The translations under genes and the position numbers were made by a program. This document shows positions 51,894 through 60,658 of a stretch of 64,000 nt of DNA, in pieces (within the stretch, counting starts at the first letter, position 1; every line of letters begins with the position of its first letter). The stretch covers positions 1-64,000 of the forward strand of contig JAFQFZ010000047.1 in NCBI GenBank assembly GCA_017398425.1. The letters are read 5' to 3'. This DNA comes from Clostridia bacterium (GTDB taxonomy: Bacteria; Bacillota; Clostridia; Oscillospirales; Acutalibacteraceae). A model generated the notes under the pieces. It was given only the letters and a program-made list of their open reading frames with translations, did not search any database and was not told the DNA's origin.

Positions 51894-53882
51894 TCAACGG
51901 ACGACCGTGTAATTCAAAATGTTGACGATCGTCATCACGTTGAGCGTGACCGCCGCAAAGGTCAGGTGGCGATCGATGTTGCGCTTGAGTTCAAACGTTT
52001 TGTTACCGCACAATGCCAACAGCAAAAGCGGGAAGATCGGCAGGAAATACCGCCCTTGCACACCTTGGATCAGGTTGCTGGTATTACTCGTCCAACCGAC
52101 GGTCATGCTGAGCATCGTCAGCAGGATCACCACAGCGGCGATACCGAGCGTGAAGAGTCGATCACGCTTTTGCAGAGCGAGCGTCTTTTTCGACTCGGAG
52201 ACGGTCGACAATACCAAGACGAGCAGGAAACCGATGATGATCCACATCGGGATCTCGAGGTTCAGACCGGAGAGCGTACTGCCGATGCCGCAGCGCAGCC
52301 ACGTGTAGCCAAGCGCGTACAGCGAGTTCAGGAACAATCCGACCGCCTTGAACGGGTTGCGAAGCAGATCCGACAGCGTGTAGTTGTATTGCCCTTCATG
52401 GTTGAGCTTCGTCTCACCGCGACTGCCGATCTCCAACATCGACGGCAACTGGAACGCGAGAAGCACCACAGCGCACACAAGACCGATGATGCCGATGGCG
52501 ATGAGCTTCTTCTTCATCGAACCGAATTGCTCCTTGCGGATAAAGAACAGCATCAAGAGGATCGGCGCGTACACGACCTTGCCGGGCACGAGAAGCGCAC
52601 CGATGATGCCGATACGCACCAGATCCTTCAACTTAACGGGATCACGTTCGAACACAAAGTGTAAAATGTTGCCGATGAGCAGGAAGCTCATGCCGTTGAC
52701 AAATGCATCGTACGACAGCGACGCCGCCTGATGCAGTGCCATCGGGAGCATGGCAATAAGACCCATCTGCAATTTAAAGCGCGGCAATTTCTTGAGCGCA
52801 AAATAAACACACGCCGTGTAAAACAGCAGATTGCACAGACGACCGAGCATATACTGCGTCACCATATTGCGACCGAACGCACGTCCGATCGCGACACCCG
52901 TTGCCTGTGGCAGATATTCCACAAAATACGAAAGCTTGCGCGGCAAGGGAATGGTGATGGTCTCGCCCGTACTTCCCGAACCTTCACCGAATTCGGAGAA
53001 GACACGCAGATATCCTTCCGCCGTGTTTTGGTGTCCCGGGAGTGCGGTAACATCAAAGTCCGCCGCATCGCCCTTATCCAGCGAATCGAAACGGAACAGC
53101 AGATAATTGGACAACTCATAGGACGTGTGGTAATGATGCGGTTCATCGGGCACCGAGCGCGGCGTGATCGCGACCATAAAGAACACACCGAGCACGAACA
53201 CAAGCACCGTCAAAAGCACCTCGATGCGCCATTTGGAGTAGATCATCAGCCACGCCGTCATCACGAGCAGCACGATCAATCCCGCAAGCAACACCGTATA
53301 CAACGTGTTCACACTGTTGCAAGCAGCATCCTCGAAGGACAGGTAGTACGCTAGCGCATGTCCCTCAAGATCGCGTTCACCGAAGGTGCAACGCCCCTGC
53401 TCATCCGAGCGCACGCCGACCTGCAGACTCAAAGGGCTGTCCCCCTCCGCCTGCACCTGCACGGTTATGTAACACGGCGAGGACGCGCTGAACGCCAGCG
53501 GCTTTGACAGGGCAAACGCGTGCGTGCCGCCGAGGGTATCGAGCTTTCTCTCCCACGACTGCACGAGCGTATCGTTTTGATACAGCGACAACACAAAGTC
53601 GCCCTTCACGGATTTGTCGTTGTTGACCAGCATCAAGTTGAGCTCACTGACCGTCATATCGCTGACCGCCATATCGGAGCCCACCAGATCCTGCCGCACG
53701 ACCACGCCGTTTACCAGCGGTTCGGTGTTGGTCACCGTCGGGATGGGTTGCGTACGTTCGCACTGCGGCATCACCATCAGCAAAAACACAAACAACGCCA
53801 CTGCCGCCGCACACACGATCGTAAACGTGCGGTGTTTTTTGTTTTGGAACCACAATTTTACGGCCGAAACGATCTTTTTCAT
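51894..53882 (-). CDS. DUF2142 membrane protein (probable lipid-sugar-using glycosyltransferase)
   Basis: The 662-residue protein has one N-terminal helix (about 20-40), an external domain (about 60-190), then about ten further helices. The signature ITPRSVPDEPHHYHTSYELSNYLLF matches the first loop of DUF2142 and GT-C-like enzymes, where the acidic DE pair is catalytic in relatives. It probably transfers a lipid-linked sugar on the outer membrane face. It is the first gene of the operon; the promoter is 80 bases upstream. Confidence 0.82.
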   Translation of the reverse strand: MKKIVSAVKLWFQNKKHRTFTIVCAAAVALFVFLLMVMPQCERTQPIPTVTNTEPLVNGVVVRQDLVGSDMAVSDMTVSELNLMLVNNDKSVKGDFVLSLYQNDTLVQSWERKLDTLGGTHAFALSKPLAFSASSPCYITVQVQAEGDSPLSLQVGVRSDEQGRCTFGERDLEGHALAYYLSFEDAACNSVNTLYTVLLAGLIVLLVMTAWLMIYSKWRIEVLLTVLVFVLGVFFMVAITPRSVPDEPHHYHTSYELSNYLLFRFDSLDKGDAADFDVTALPGHQNTAEGYLRVFSEFGEGSGSTGETITIPLPRKLSYFVEYLPQATGVAIGRAFGRNMVTQYMLGRLCNLLFYTACVYFALKKLPRFKLQMGLIAMLPMALHQAASLSYDAFVNGMSFLLIGNILHFVFERDPVKLKDLVRIGIIGALLVPGKVVYAPILLMLFFIRKEQFGSMKKKLIAIGIIGLVCAVVLLAFQLPSMLEIGSRGETKLNHEGQYNYTLSDLLRNPFKAVGLFLNSLYALGYTWLRCGIGSTLSGLNLEIPMWIIIGFLLVLVLSTVSESKKTLALQKRDRLFTLGIAAVVILLTMLSMTVGWTSNTSNLIQGVQGRYFLPIFPLLLLALCGNKTFELKRNIDRHLTFAAVTLNVMTIVNILNYTVVR

Positions 53883-53961
53883 ACCTTCGCCTCTCTCCTC
53901 GAATACTCGATTCGATCCATACGCGCAACGCGCGCGCGCAGAAAATGCCTATATTTATATT

Positions 53962-53990
53962 ATTTTATCATACTCTTATACAAATTTCAA
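53962..53990 (-). promoter_or_regulatory. Promoter of the polysaccharide operon
   Basis: Minus strand TTGAAA (53985-53990), 17-base spacer, TAAAAT (53962-53967). All eight genes down to 42476 are spaced by at most 33 bases, so one transcript of about 11.5 kb is likely. Confidence 0.65.
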
Positions 53991-54018
53991 CCATTATCGC
54001 ACGGATCCACCACGAAAA

Positions 54019-54052
54019 AGCACCCGTTCGGGGTTTATCCCGAACGGGTGCT
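54019..54052 (-). terminator. Terminator after the first DUF4127 gene
   Basis: A 14-bp perfect stem (54019-54032 with 54039-54052), six-base loop, T-run on the minus strand. Confidence 0.85.
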
Positions 54053-54065
54053 GAGAACATCGATA

Positions 54066-56351
54066 TCAAAGAATGCTTGCTTGCAAAATCTCACGCGCAT
54101 CGGAGCTGGAAGCCTCGCCGTTTCCGTCCGCATCCGCCGCCGCTTGCTCGGCAGGAGTGAACGTTTTTTGTCCGAGCACGCCCTCCAATACACGGCGCAC
54201 ATCCGACGTGTTGGCATAGCCGTCGCCCGTCACATCGCCGCGGATGACCGCTGTGAACGACTGCACACGTCCGTTCACCGTCGCGACCACATGATAGCCG
54301 GTGCCAACAAATTTGAACGCGCCGCCGCCCGGTGCCGTCACCGTCACGTCAGACGCACCGAGCTTTGCCTTCAGCCACGCCGCATACGCCTCGCCGCTTT
54401 GTCCGCTCGGGGCGATTCGATCTGCCGACAGCAACGATTCGCTGATCGTCACGTCAAACGTCACCTCAAACAGGCGATACCACGGCAGGCGGAACCGCGA
54501 GAGCGAAATGGTGTCCACGTCCGCCGTTTTGACGGTCGAACCGAGCTTCGTATAATAATCGCCCGACATCAAGACGTTGAGCACCTGCCCCGCGCAACCG
54601 CTGTAGGCGTTCGGGTCACCGCCCCACATCATGCACCACTCGAGCTCGTTGTTGACGTAACGCTCGCCGCCGCACAGCTCCCAATCGAGCTTATAGTCTT
54701 GGTCGTGAGCGATCATTTGCGCATAGAAGTTGCTGTCGTTCCAACCCGCTTTGTACTTCAGCCAATATTTGAACTGCCACTCGAAATCCGCTTCCTTGTT
54801 ACGCGCGTTGTAAGTGATGTCTTTGATGAACGAATAGGTCATCGACTGTTGGAACGCCACATCCGCCGCGGCGTTGTCCCCGTCGGTCGCAACGAGATAC
54901 GCATAGCGCGAAACGCCCGTACCCATCGCGATGCCGATGGAATTGCCGACGGTGTTCCAGTTGCTGTAGCCGAGGAGTTTGGAGATCTCCACTTCGCTGA
55001 GCAACGTCTCTTGCAGATTCGGGAGTCCCTTCACCCACGAGAAATAGAAGTTTTCCATATTCGACGCGTCCACGACGATGGTCGGAACGTCCGAAGCAAT
55101 GTTCGCCTTGGCACGGTCCGCCAAAGCGCGGATGCTTTGCTCATACGCGGCACTCGCGCCGTTGTTGCGCACGTCGTGGTTCTCGGCGATACGCGTGAGC
55201 ACCAGCACCTCCATGTCCGCCGTTGCCGACGTATTCTCTCGCTCATCGGCGTAGGTCGCCTGCAAGCTCGCCACGTGCGTACGCATATTTTCGCGCAGAG
55301 TGCCGACATCGAAGCCGTCCGCCGCCGCATCCGCCATATCGCCGAAATAGCGCACGCGGATGGTCGGTCTCACACCGTAGTGATCGCACACGCAACGCGC
55401 CAAGGCCATCAGGCCGCTCGAATCGGTGTCGGGGGACAGATAGATCTCGTAGTCGTTCAGCAACGCGCGAATGAACGCGAGCTCATTGTTCTGGATGGTG
55501 ACCTTGGGGCTCGCGTCGTCAATGCCGAAAATGAGCGTCGTCGTTTCGGTATTTTTCATGTACATACGAAGCCAGTGGAGCAGGTCGAGCTTGCGGCGAC
55601 GTGCATTGTGATACCGTTGCATCATATCCGCCGTCAGCACGTCACTGTACCCGATCGTACTCCCGTCGGGCGCGACGTTATAGTTGGCGTACACGGTGTC
55701 GATGTAGCCGACCGCACCGTCCCAGTCCGCCACATCGGCGACACTCACGGGAAACAGTTTGCGGTCTTTTTCGGCATACGCGCGAAACGCATTGTACTCG
55801 GGAAGTTCAAGGCCTTTGTAGCCGCCGGTCGACGCCAAACGCATGACGGTATCGATCAGGCAGACACGGTTTTCGTATTCACCGTTTGCCTTTTTCTTAT
55901 CGGTGATCGCCGCCAAACGACCGAGAAGCGCGCACTCCTCCGCATTCGCGCCGCCCGAGGTGTTATCGGGGTCACGCGATCCGACCAAGCCGCCCGACAG
56001 CAACTGGTCGAGGTGGATGATGTACAGATCGCATCCGTTTGCTTCCATCGTCTCGAGCCAGGTCATGATGCCCTGTCCGTCGCCGTGCCCGGTACCGTTG
56101 GGATTGGTTCCTTGTCCGTCGAGCAACGTGCGATAAAGCACCTCATCGGGCATTTGCACGTCAAAGCCCGCGGCGGCCGCCGCGTACTTCACGCGGTCCA
56201 CGCCGACAGGGCGATTGTCGATCGGCACATACGCCAAATACGGCAACGGCTCCTCCGCCGCGACCGTCGTTACCGTCGCAAACGGCAACGCCGTCCACAG
56301 CAACAGCAACGAAAGCAGAAGTGCCGTTCCTCTCTTACCCACACGAATCAT
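54066..56351 (-). CDS. Secreted DUF4127 protein with C-terminal dockerin (paralogue 1)
   Basis: The 761-residue protein has a signal peptide (about 1-31) and a DUF4127 domain from about 35 to 600: PYLAYVPIDNRPVGVDRVKYAAAAAGFDV, IIHLDQLLSGGLVGSRDPDN, YSNWNTVGNSIGIAMGTGVSRYAYL. It ends in a module with VGTGYHVVATVNGR...TAVIRGD and a type I-like dockerin (GDVTGDGYANTSDVRRVLEG and ADADGNGEASSSDAREILQ). DUF4127 proteins are exported and have no established activity that I know of. ATG at 56351 follows GGGAGGAAA. Confidence 0.87.
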   Translation of the reverse strand: MIRVGKRGTALLLSLLLLWTALPFATVTTVAAEEPLPYLAYVPIDNRPVGVDRVKYAAAAAGFDVQMPDEVLYRTLLDGQGTNPNGTGHGDGQGIMTWLETMEANGCDLYIIHLDQLLSGGLVGSRDPDNTSGGANAEECALLGRLAAITDKKKANGEYENRVCLIDTVMRLASTGGYKGLELPEYNAFRAYAEKDRKLFPVSVADVADWDGAVGYIDTVYANYNVAPDGSTIGYSDVLTADMMQRYHNARRRKLDLLHWLRMYMKNTETTTLIFGIDDASPKVTIQNNELAFIRALLNDYEIYLSPDTDSSGLMALARCVCDHYGVRPTIRVRYFGDMADAAADGFDVGTLRENMRTHVASLQATYADERENTSATADMEVLVLTRIAENHDVRNNGASAAYEQSIRALADRAKANIASDVPTIVVDASNMENFYFSWVKGLPNLQETLLSEVEISKLLGYSNWNTVGNSIGIAMGTGVSRYAYLVATDGDNAAADVAFQQSMTYSFIKDITYNARNKEADFEWQFKYWLKYKAGWNDSNFYAQMIAHDQDYKLDWELCGGERYVNNELEWCMMWGGDPNAYSGCAGQVLNVLMSGDYYTKLGSTVKTADVDTISLSRFRLPWYRLFEVTFDVTISESLLSADRIAPSGQSGEAYAAWLKAKLGASDVTVTAPGGGAFKFVGTGYHVVATVNGRVQSFTAVIRGDVTGDGYANTSDVRRVLEGVLGQKTFTPAEQAAADADGNGEASSSDAREILQASIL

Positions 56352-56390
56352 GGTTGTTTCCTCCCTTGTGACGAGGTTCTCGTTTCTTTC

Positions 56391-56419
56391 AGTATACCAC
56401 CGTTTTTCGCAGATGGCAA
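56391..56419 (-). promoter_or_regulatory. Promoter of DUF4127 paralogue 1
   Basis: Minus strand TTGCCA (56414-56419), 17-base spacer, TATACT (56391-56396). Confidence 0.65.
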
Positions 56420-56424
56420 CCACA

Positions 56425-56458
56425 AAAAACACCTTTGGGCAAGCCCAAAGGTGTTTTT
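56425..56458 (-). terminator. Terminator after DUF4127 paralogue 2
   Basis: A 16-bp stem AAAAACACCTTTGGGC with its complement around a minimal loop, T-run on the minus strand. The promoter of the next gene starts within 10 bases. Confidence 0.82.
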
Positions 56459-56466
56459 AAAAGCGC

Positions 56467-58743
56467 TTATTGCAGGGTCAGCTGGAGCATGCGGCGCGCA
56501 TCCGTGCTGGACACACGACCGTTTTCGTCGACATCCGCCGCCATCGTCTGCACATCCGAGAACGTGACGACACCGAGCGTCTTTTGCATCGCCTGACGCA
56601 CATCGGTGGTGTTGAGATAGGCGTCGCAGTTGACGTCGCCCGTGACGATCACTTGATACGTTTTGGTGGTGCCGTTGATGGTCAGAGTCGTGGGATATCC
56701 CGTTGCCACCTTTTGCTCATTGGAAAGCACGAAACCGTCCGCATCTCTCACCGCAACCGTCGAAGCGAAATACTGCGCCTTGACTTTTTGCGAGAACTGC
56801 ATCATCGTCTGATCGGCGGGCACTTTGTACACATAGCTGTCGTTCTTGGTATAGTACACGTTACCGGCCACACGGGGCTCGACATCGAAGTAGATCTCAA
56901 ACATGCGATCCCACGGGAAGCGGAAGCCGCTGAGCTTCACATCTTCAATTTCCACCGCGGTCGACGGGCTGAGGTCGGTGTAGATCTTCGAGGATTTGAG
57001 CAAATCGACGATCTGGTCGGCATTGCCGTTGAATTTTTTATAATCTGTCGTATCGTAGGCACCGGCATTGCCGCGCATAAACGCTTCAAGGACGGTGTTG
57101 ATATAATTGCGTCCCGCGGTGACCTTGCCGTCGGTCGCTCCGTCGTAGGCATCGATGTTGCCGTAGTGATTGTTCGTTTTCCAACCGGCTGTCTTATCGA
57201 GCCAGTAGTTAAAGCCGTTGTCCGCGCCGGGCACCCACGAGTTCAGCTTGTTACGCGCGTTGTAGGAAATATCCTTTACGAACGCATAAGCCAAGCTCTT
57301 CAAATGCCAGTCGTGCGACACCTTCGTAATGTTCGCGTCGTATTCGAGATACGTATAGCGCGAAACGCCCATGCCCAGCGCAATACCGATCGAGTTACCG
57401 ACGGTGTTCCAGTTACTGTAACCCATCAGCTTGCCGATCTCCACGTTTTCGAGCAGTTCATCCTGCAGGTTGGTGTAGCCGTCGCCCCATGCGTTACCGT
57501 ACACCTCCGACACCTCGATGACGATCGTCGGCACGTTAGAGTTCACGTTGGATTTTGCTTTAGCGACCAGGTTGTTGATTGCTGTGGTGTAGGACGCATC
57601 TTTGTAGGAACTGTCGGGTTGCGTCAGGATGAGCACTTCGATCTCACCGCCCGAAGATACCGACGTCGCGTTGAGGCATTCGATGTGCTTGTCCACGTTC
57701 TGGCGAAGCGTGTCGTTGCCGTAATCGTCGGTCGCATCGGCTTTGTTTCCGTAGTAGCGCACACGCACCTTCGGAGAGATGCCGTTCATATCGTTGATGC
57801 AACGCGCCACCGCCATCAGACCGATGGAGTCGGTATCGGACATACGGGTGTAGTCAAGGCCGAGAGCCGCCGCACGCTTGTCGAGGAACATCAGCTCGTT
57901 CCACTGAATATTCTTGTTCGGCGACGAATCGTCGACACCGACGAGGTAAGTCGTGCCCTTCGGGACGTACTGCATCACCAAATTCATCAGCGTCAGCTTA
58001 CGCTTGCGGAACGCGAGATACTCGTTCACGTTTGCCGAGGTCAGCGCCGAAGTGTCGTACGCGATGGTACTGCCGTTCGGATCTTTTCTGTAGTTGCTGT
58101 GGATCTGGTCGATCAGACCGACCGAGGTGTTGTAATCGGTGGTGCTGAACGGAGAGGTGCTCATGACATAGCGATCCTTCGCGCCCCACTCACGCAGAGC
58201 ATTGTACTGCGCCGATTCATAACCCTTGTAGCTTCCGGTCGACGCCAGACGCATGACGATATCGATGAAATACACCTTGTTTTCGGAATCGTTCGCCAGC
58301 GCGATCAGACGATCGATGATATCCAGTTCCTGCGACGTGATCGTCTGGGAGTCCGGATGACGCGAGCCGACCAAACCGCCCGACAACATCTGATCCAGAT
58401 GGATGATGTAATAGTTGCAGCCGGCGGCTTCCTTTTCCTCCAGCCAATTCATGATGGCCGCACCGTCACCGTGTTGGGAGCCGTTGACACCCGTGCCGCC
58501 CTGTCCGTCCAGCTTGGTGGAGAACAAGCTTTCTTCGGGCACATGAATGTCAAAACCGGCGGCACCCGCCGCCATCTCGACGCGTTGGTACACGACGGGG
58601 CGGTTATCGAGCGGCACGTACGCGAGCATCGGCGCGGATGCTTCCGCCGCCGAGACCGCCGTCGATGCCATCATCGGGATCATGGTCGCCACCATGACCG
58701 CGCACAGCAAGAGCGACATCAAACGACGCATTGTGTGTTTCAT
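56467..58743 (-). CDS. Secreted DUF4127 protein with C-terminal dockerin (paralogue 2)
   Basis: The 758-residue protein is laid out like its downstream neighbour. It has a signal peptide (about 1-32), DUF4127 (MLAYVPLDNRPVVYQRVEMAAGAAGFDI, IIHLDQMLSGGLVGSRHPDS, YSNWNTVGNSIGIALGMGVSRYTYL), then VATGYPTTLTINGT...YQVIVTGD and a dockerin (GDVNCDAYLNTTDVRQAMQK and ADVDENGRVSSTDARRMLQ). The identical motifs in both show a gene duplication, each copy keeping its own promoter and terminator. ATG at 58743 follows AAAGGAGG. Confidence 0.87.
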   Translation of the reverse strand: MKHTMRRLMSLLLCAVMVATMIPMMASTAVSAAEASAPMLAYVPLDNRPVVYQRVEMAAGAAGFDIHVPEESLFSTKLDGQGGTGVNGSQHGDGAAIMNWLEEKEAAGCNYYIIHLDQMLSGGLVGSRHPDSQTITSQELDIIDRLIALANDSENKVYFIDIVMRLASTGSYKGYESAQYNALREWGAKDRYVMSTSPFSTTDYNTSVGLIDQIHSNYRKDPNGSTIAYDTSALTSANVNEYLAFRKRKLTLMNLVMQYVPKGTTYLVGVDDSSPNKNIQWNELMFLDKRAAALGLDYTRMSDTDSIGLMAVARCINDMNGISPKVRVRYYGNKADATDDYGNDTLRQNVDKHIECLNATSVSSGGEIEVLILTQPDSSYKDASYTTAINNLVAKAKSNVNSNVPTIVIEVSEVYGNAWGDGYTNLQDELLENVEIGKLMGYSNWNTVGNSIGIALGMGVSRYTYLEYDANITKVSHDWHLKSLAYAFVKDISYNARNKLNSWVPGADNGFNYWLDKTAGWKTNNHYGNIDAYDGATDGKVTAGRNYINTVLEAFMRGNAGAYDTTDYKKFNGNADQIVDLLKSSKIYTDLSPSTAVEIEDVKLSGFRFPWDRMFEIYFDVEPRVAGNVYYTKNDSYVYKVPADQTMMQFSQKVKAQYFASTVAVRDADGFVLSNEQKVATGYPTTLTINGTTKTYQVIVTGDVNCDAYLNTTDVRQAMQKTLGVVTFSDVQTMAADVDENGRVSSTDARRMLQLTLQ

Positions 58744-58795
58744 AAACCGTTCCTCCTTTGGTCCTTCGGGGAAGTGAGCATAATAATATAAAATA

Positions 58796-58824
58796 AGCAT
58801 ACCACACTCTTTTAAAAATTACAA
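58796..58824 (-). promoter_or_regulatory. Promoter of DUF4127 paralogue 2
   Basis: Minus strand TTGTAA (58819-58824), 17-base spacer, TATGCT (58796-58801). Confidence 0.55.
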
Positions 58825-58842
58825 CCGAAAATTCGCAATTGC

Positions 58843-58870
58843 TTGACATTGCGCGAAAACATGGTATAAT
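58843..58870 (+). promoter_or_regulatory. Promoter of the T-box-tyrS transcript
   Basis: TTGACA (58843-58848), 16-base spacer, TATAAT (58865-58870). Confidence 0.75.
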
Positions 58871-58879
58871 AATCGCACA

Positions 58880-59135
58880 TGTGAGAAGCTGTGACAAGGT
58901 CAAGTACCCCTGCATACGCCGTACAGAAAGCAGCCGGTCGATGAGAGGCGCACGAAACGATGCTTGGCGAATACCCCTTTGAGCTTTGCCCCGAACCGCC
59001 TTTCGGCGCAGTAGACGGCAACGGTTCGCGCTCGTTATCGCGCGGGAAAGGTCGCTTGAGTTGCAAGCGACGAACAAAGGTGGTACCACGGGATTTGACT
59101 CTCGTCCTTTTTTGAAGGGCGGGAGTTTTTTATTT
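58880..59135 (+). promoter_or_regulatory. T-box riboswitch of tyrS
   Basis: The leader contains the T-box core AAGGTGGTACCACG (59077-59090), followed by a terminator (about 59098-59133) ending in a run of six T. In stem I, AGTA (near 58909) can face GAATAC (58969-58974) as the loop-E specifier bulge, giving TAC at 58972-58974 as the tyrosine specifier codon. Uncharged tRNA-Tyr should pair here and with the T-box bulge, preventing termination. Confidence 0.92.
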
Positions 59136-59165
59136 GCCATTCACTTCCGAAGGAGGATATAATTT

Positions 59166-60377
59166 ATGACAGTGTACGAAGAGCTGGTGGCCAGAGGCTT
59201 GATCGCCCAGGTCACCGACGAAGAAGAGATCAAAGAGATGGTCAACAACGGCAAGGCGACCTTCTACATCGGTTTTGACCCGACGGCGGACAGCCTGCAC
59301 GTCGGTCACTTCATGGCGCTGTGCCTGATGAAGCGTCTGCAGATGGCAGGCAACCGTCCCATCGCCCTCATCGGCGGCGGCACCGCCATGATCGGCGACC
59401 CCTCGGGGCGCACTGATATGCGCCAGATGATGACCACCGAGACCATCGCCCACAACTGCGAGTGCTTCAAAAAGCAGATGAGCCGTTTCATCGACTTTTC
59501 CGACGGCAAGGCGCTGATGGTCAACAATGCCGATTGGCTGACGAAGCTCAACTACATCGAGCTTTTGCGCGACGTCGGTGCGCACTTCAGCGTCAACCGT
59601 ATGTTGACGGCGGAGTGCTACAAGCAACGCCTTGAGCGCGGCTTGTCGTTCCTTGAATTCAACTACATGATCATGCAGAGCTACGACTTCCTCGCTTTGT
59701 ACGAGAAGTACGGATGCAACATGCAGTTCGGCGGCGACGACCAATGGAGCAATATGCTCGGCGGCACGGAGCTCATCCGCCGCAAGCTCGGCAAAGACGC
59801 CTATGCGATGACCATCACCCTCCTGCTCAACTCCGAGGGTAAGAAGATGGGCAAAACGCAATCGGGTGCCGTGTGGCTCGATCCGAACAAGACCTCGCCC
59901 TTCGACTTCTATCAATACTGGCGCAACGTGGCGGATGCCGACGTGCTCAAATGTCTGCGTATGCTGACCTTCCTGCCGCTCGAGCAGATCAACGAGATGG
60001 ACAGCTGGGAAGGCAGTCAGCTCAACACCGCCAAGGAGATCCTCGCTTTCGAACTGACGAAGCTCGTGCACGGCGAAGAGGAAGCGCAAAAGGCGCAAGA
60101 AGGTGCGCGCGCCCTCTTCGGTAGCGGTAACGCCGCCGATATGCCCACCGTCACCCTTGCCGAGAGCGATCTCGTGGACGGTACGTGCGACATTCTGACC
60201 TTGCTGGTCGCGTCGGGTCTCGTGCCGTCGAAGTCCGAGGCGCGCCGCGCTGTGGAGCAAGGCGGCGTCAGCGTCGACGGCGAAAAAGTTGCCGATATCA
60301 AAGCGACGTTCCCCTTGACCGCCGACGGTCTGGTGCTTCGCCGCGGCAAGAAAAAGTTCTGCAAAGTCTGCCCCTAA
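59166..60377 (+). CDS. tyrS: Tyrosyl-tRNA synthetase
   Basis: The 403-residue protein has the class I HIGH-type motif HVGHFM, the KMSKS-type motif KKMGKTQSG, and a C-terminal S4 RNA-binding domain ([19 protein letters not shown]), the TyrRS-2 (TyrZ-like) layout with KMGKT. It charges tRNA-Tyr. AAGGAGG precedes the start; expression is controlled by the T-box upstream. Confidence 0.96.
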   Translation: MTVYEELVARGLIAQVTDEEEIKEMVNNGKATFYIGFDPTADSLHVGHFMALCLMKRLQMAGNRPIALIGGGTAMIGDPSGRTDMRQMMTTETIAHNCECFKKQMSRFIDFSDGKALMVNNADWLTKLNYIELLRDVGAHFSVNRMLTAECYKQRLERGLSFLEFNYMIMQSYDFLALYEKYGCNMQFGGDDQWSNMLGGTELIRRKLGKDAYAMTITLLLNSEGKKMGKTQSGAVWLDPNKTSPFDFYQYWRNVADADVLKCLRMLTFLPLEQINEMDSWEGSQLNTAKEILAFELTKLVHGEEEAQKAQEGARALFGSGNAADMPTVTLAESDLVDGTCDILTLLVASGLVPSKSEARRAVEQGGVSVDGEKVADIKATFPLTADGLVLRRGKKKFCKVCP

Positions 60378-60395
60378 GCGAATAGTCAACACACG

Positions 60396-60437
60396 GTCAC
60401 CACCCGAAGTTTCTATCGGGTGGTGACTATGTATTTA
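60396..60437 (+). terminator. Terminator after tyrS
   Basis: A 12-bp perfect stem (60396-60407 with 60416-60427), eight-base loop; the T-tail is weak. Confidence 0.65.
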
Positions 60438-60658
60438 CAGATATGTTTTCCGCGGATATATCGAGCGTACACGTTTTGCAACACGAAGATCTCCTTCATC
60501 TCCATAAAGCCAACGCCGCTTTGTGGGAAGTGCACAAAAACAAGCGATTATTTTAAGAAAATCTATTGACTTAAACTGTTTTATATGATATCATGCAGTT
60601 GAGATATAATACATATATCTTAATTATACACACGGTGACCTAAGGAGGTTGAGTCTAC
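60438..60658 (+). other. Intergenic region upstream of the C1 protease, with promoter
   Basis: A 37-codon frame (60443-60556) has no ribosome site and is probably not a gene. The promoter TTGACT (60566-60571), 17-base spacer, TATCAT (60589-60594) precedes the protease. The region becomes AT-rich from about 60540 onward. Confidence 0.5.

Noticed and set aside
53520..58791. Two very long plus-strand open frames (53520-56567 and 56470-58791)
   Set aside because: They are exact shadows of the DUF2142 and DUF4127 genes, with Arg/His-rich translations and no recognisable domain.
60443..60556. A 37-codon frame after tyrS
   Set aside because: No ribosome site and no resemblance to a known protein; the start lies next to the tyrS terminator.
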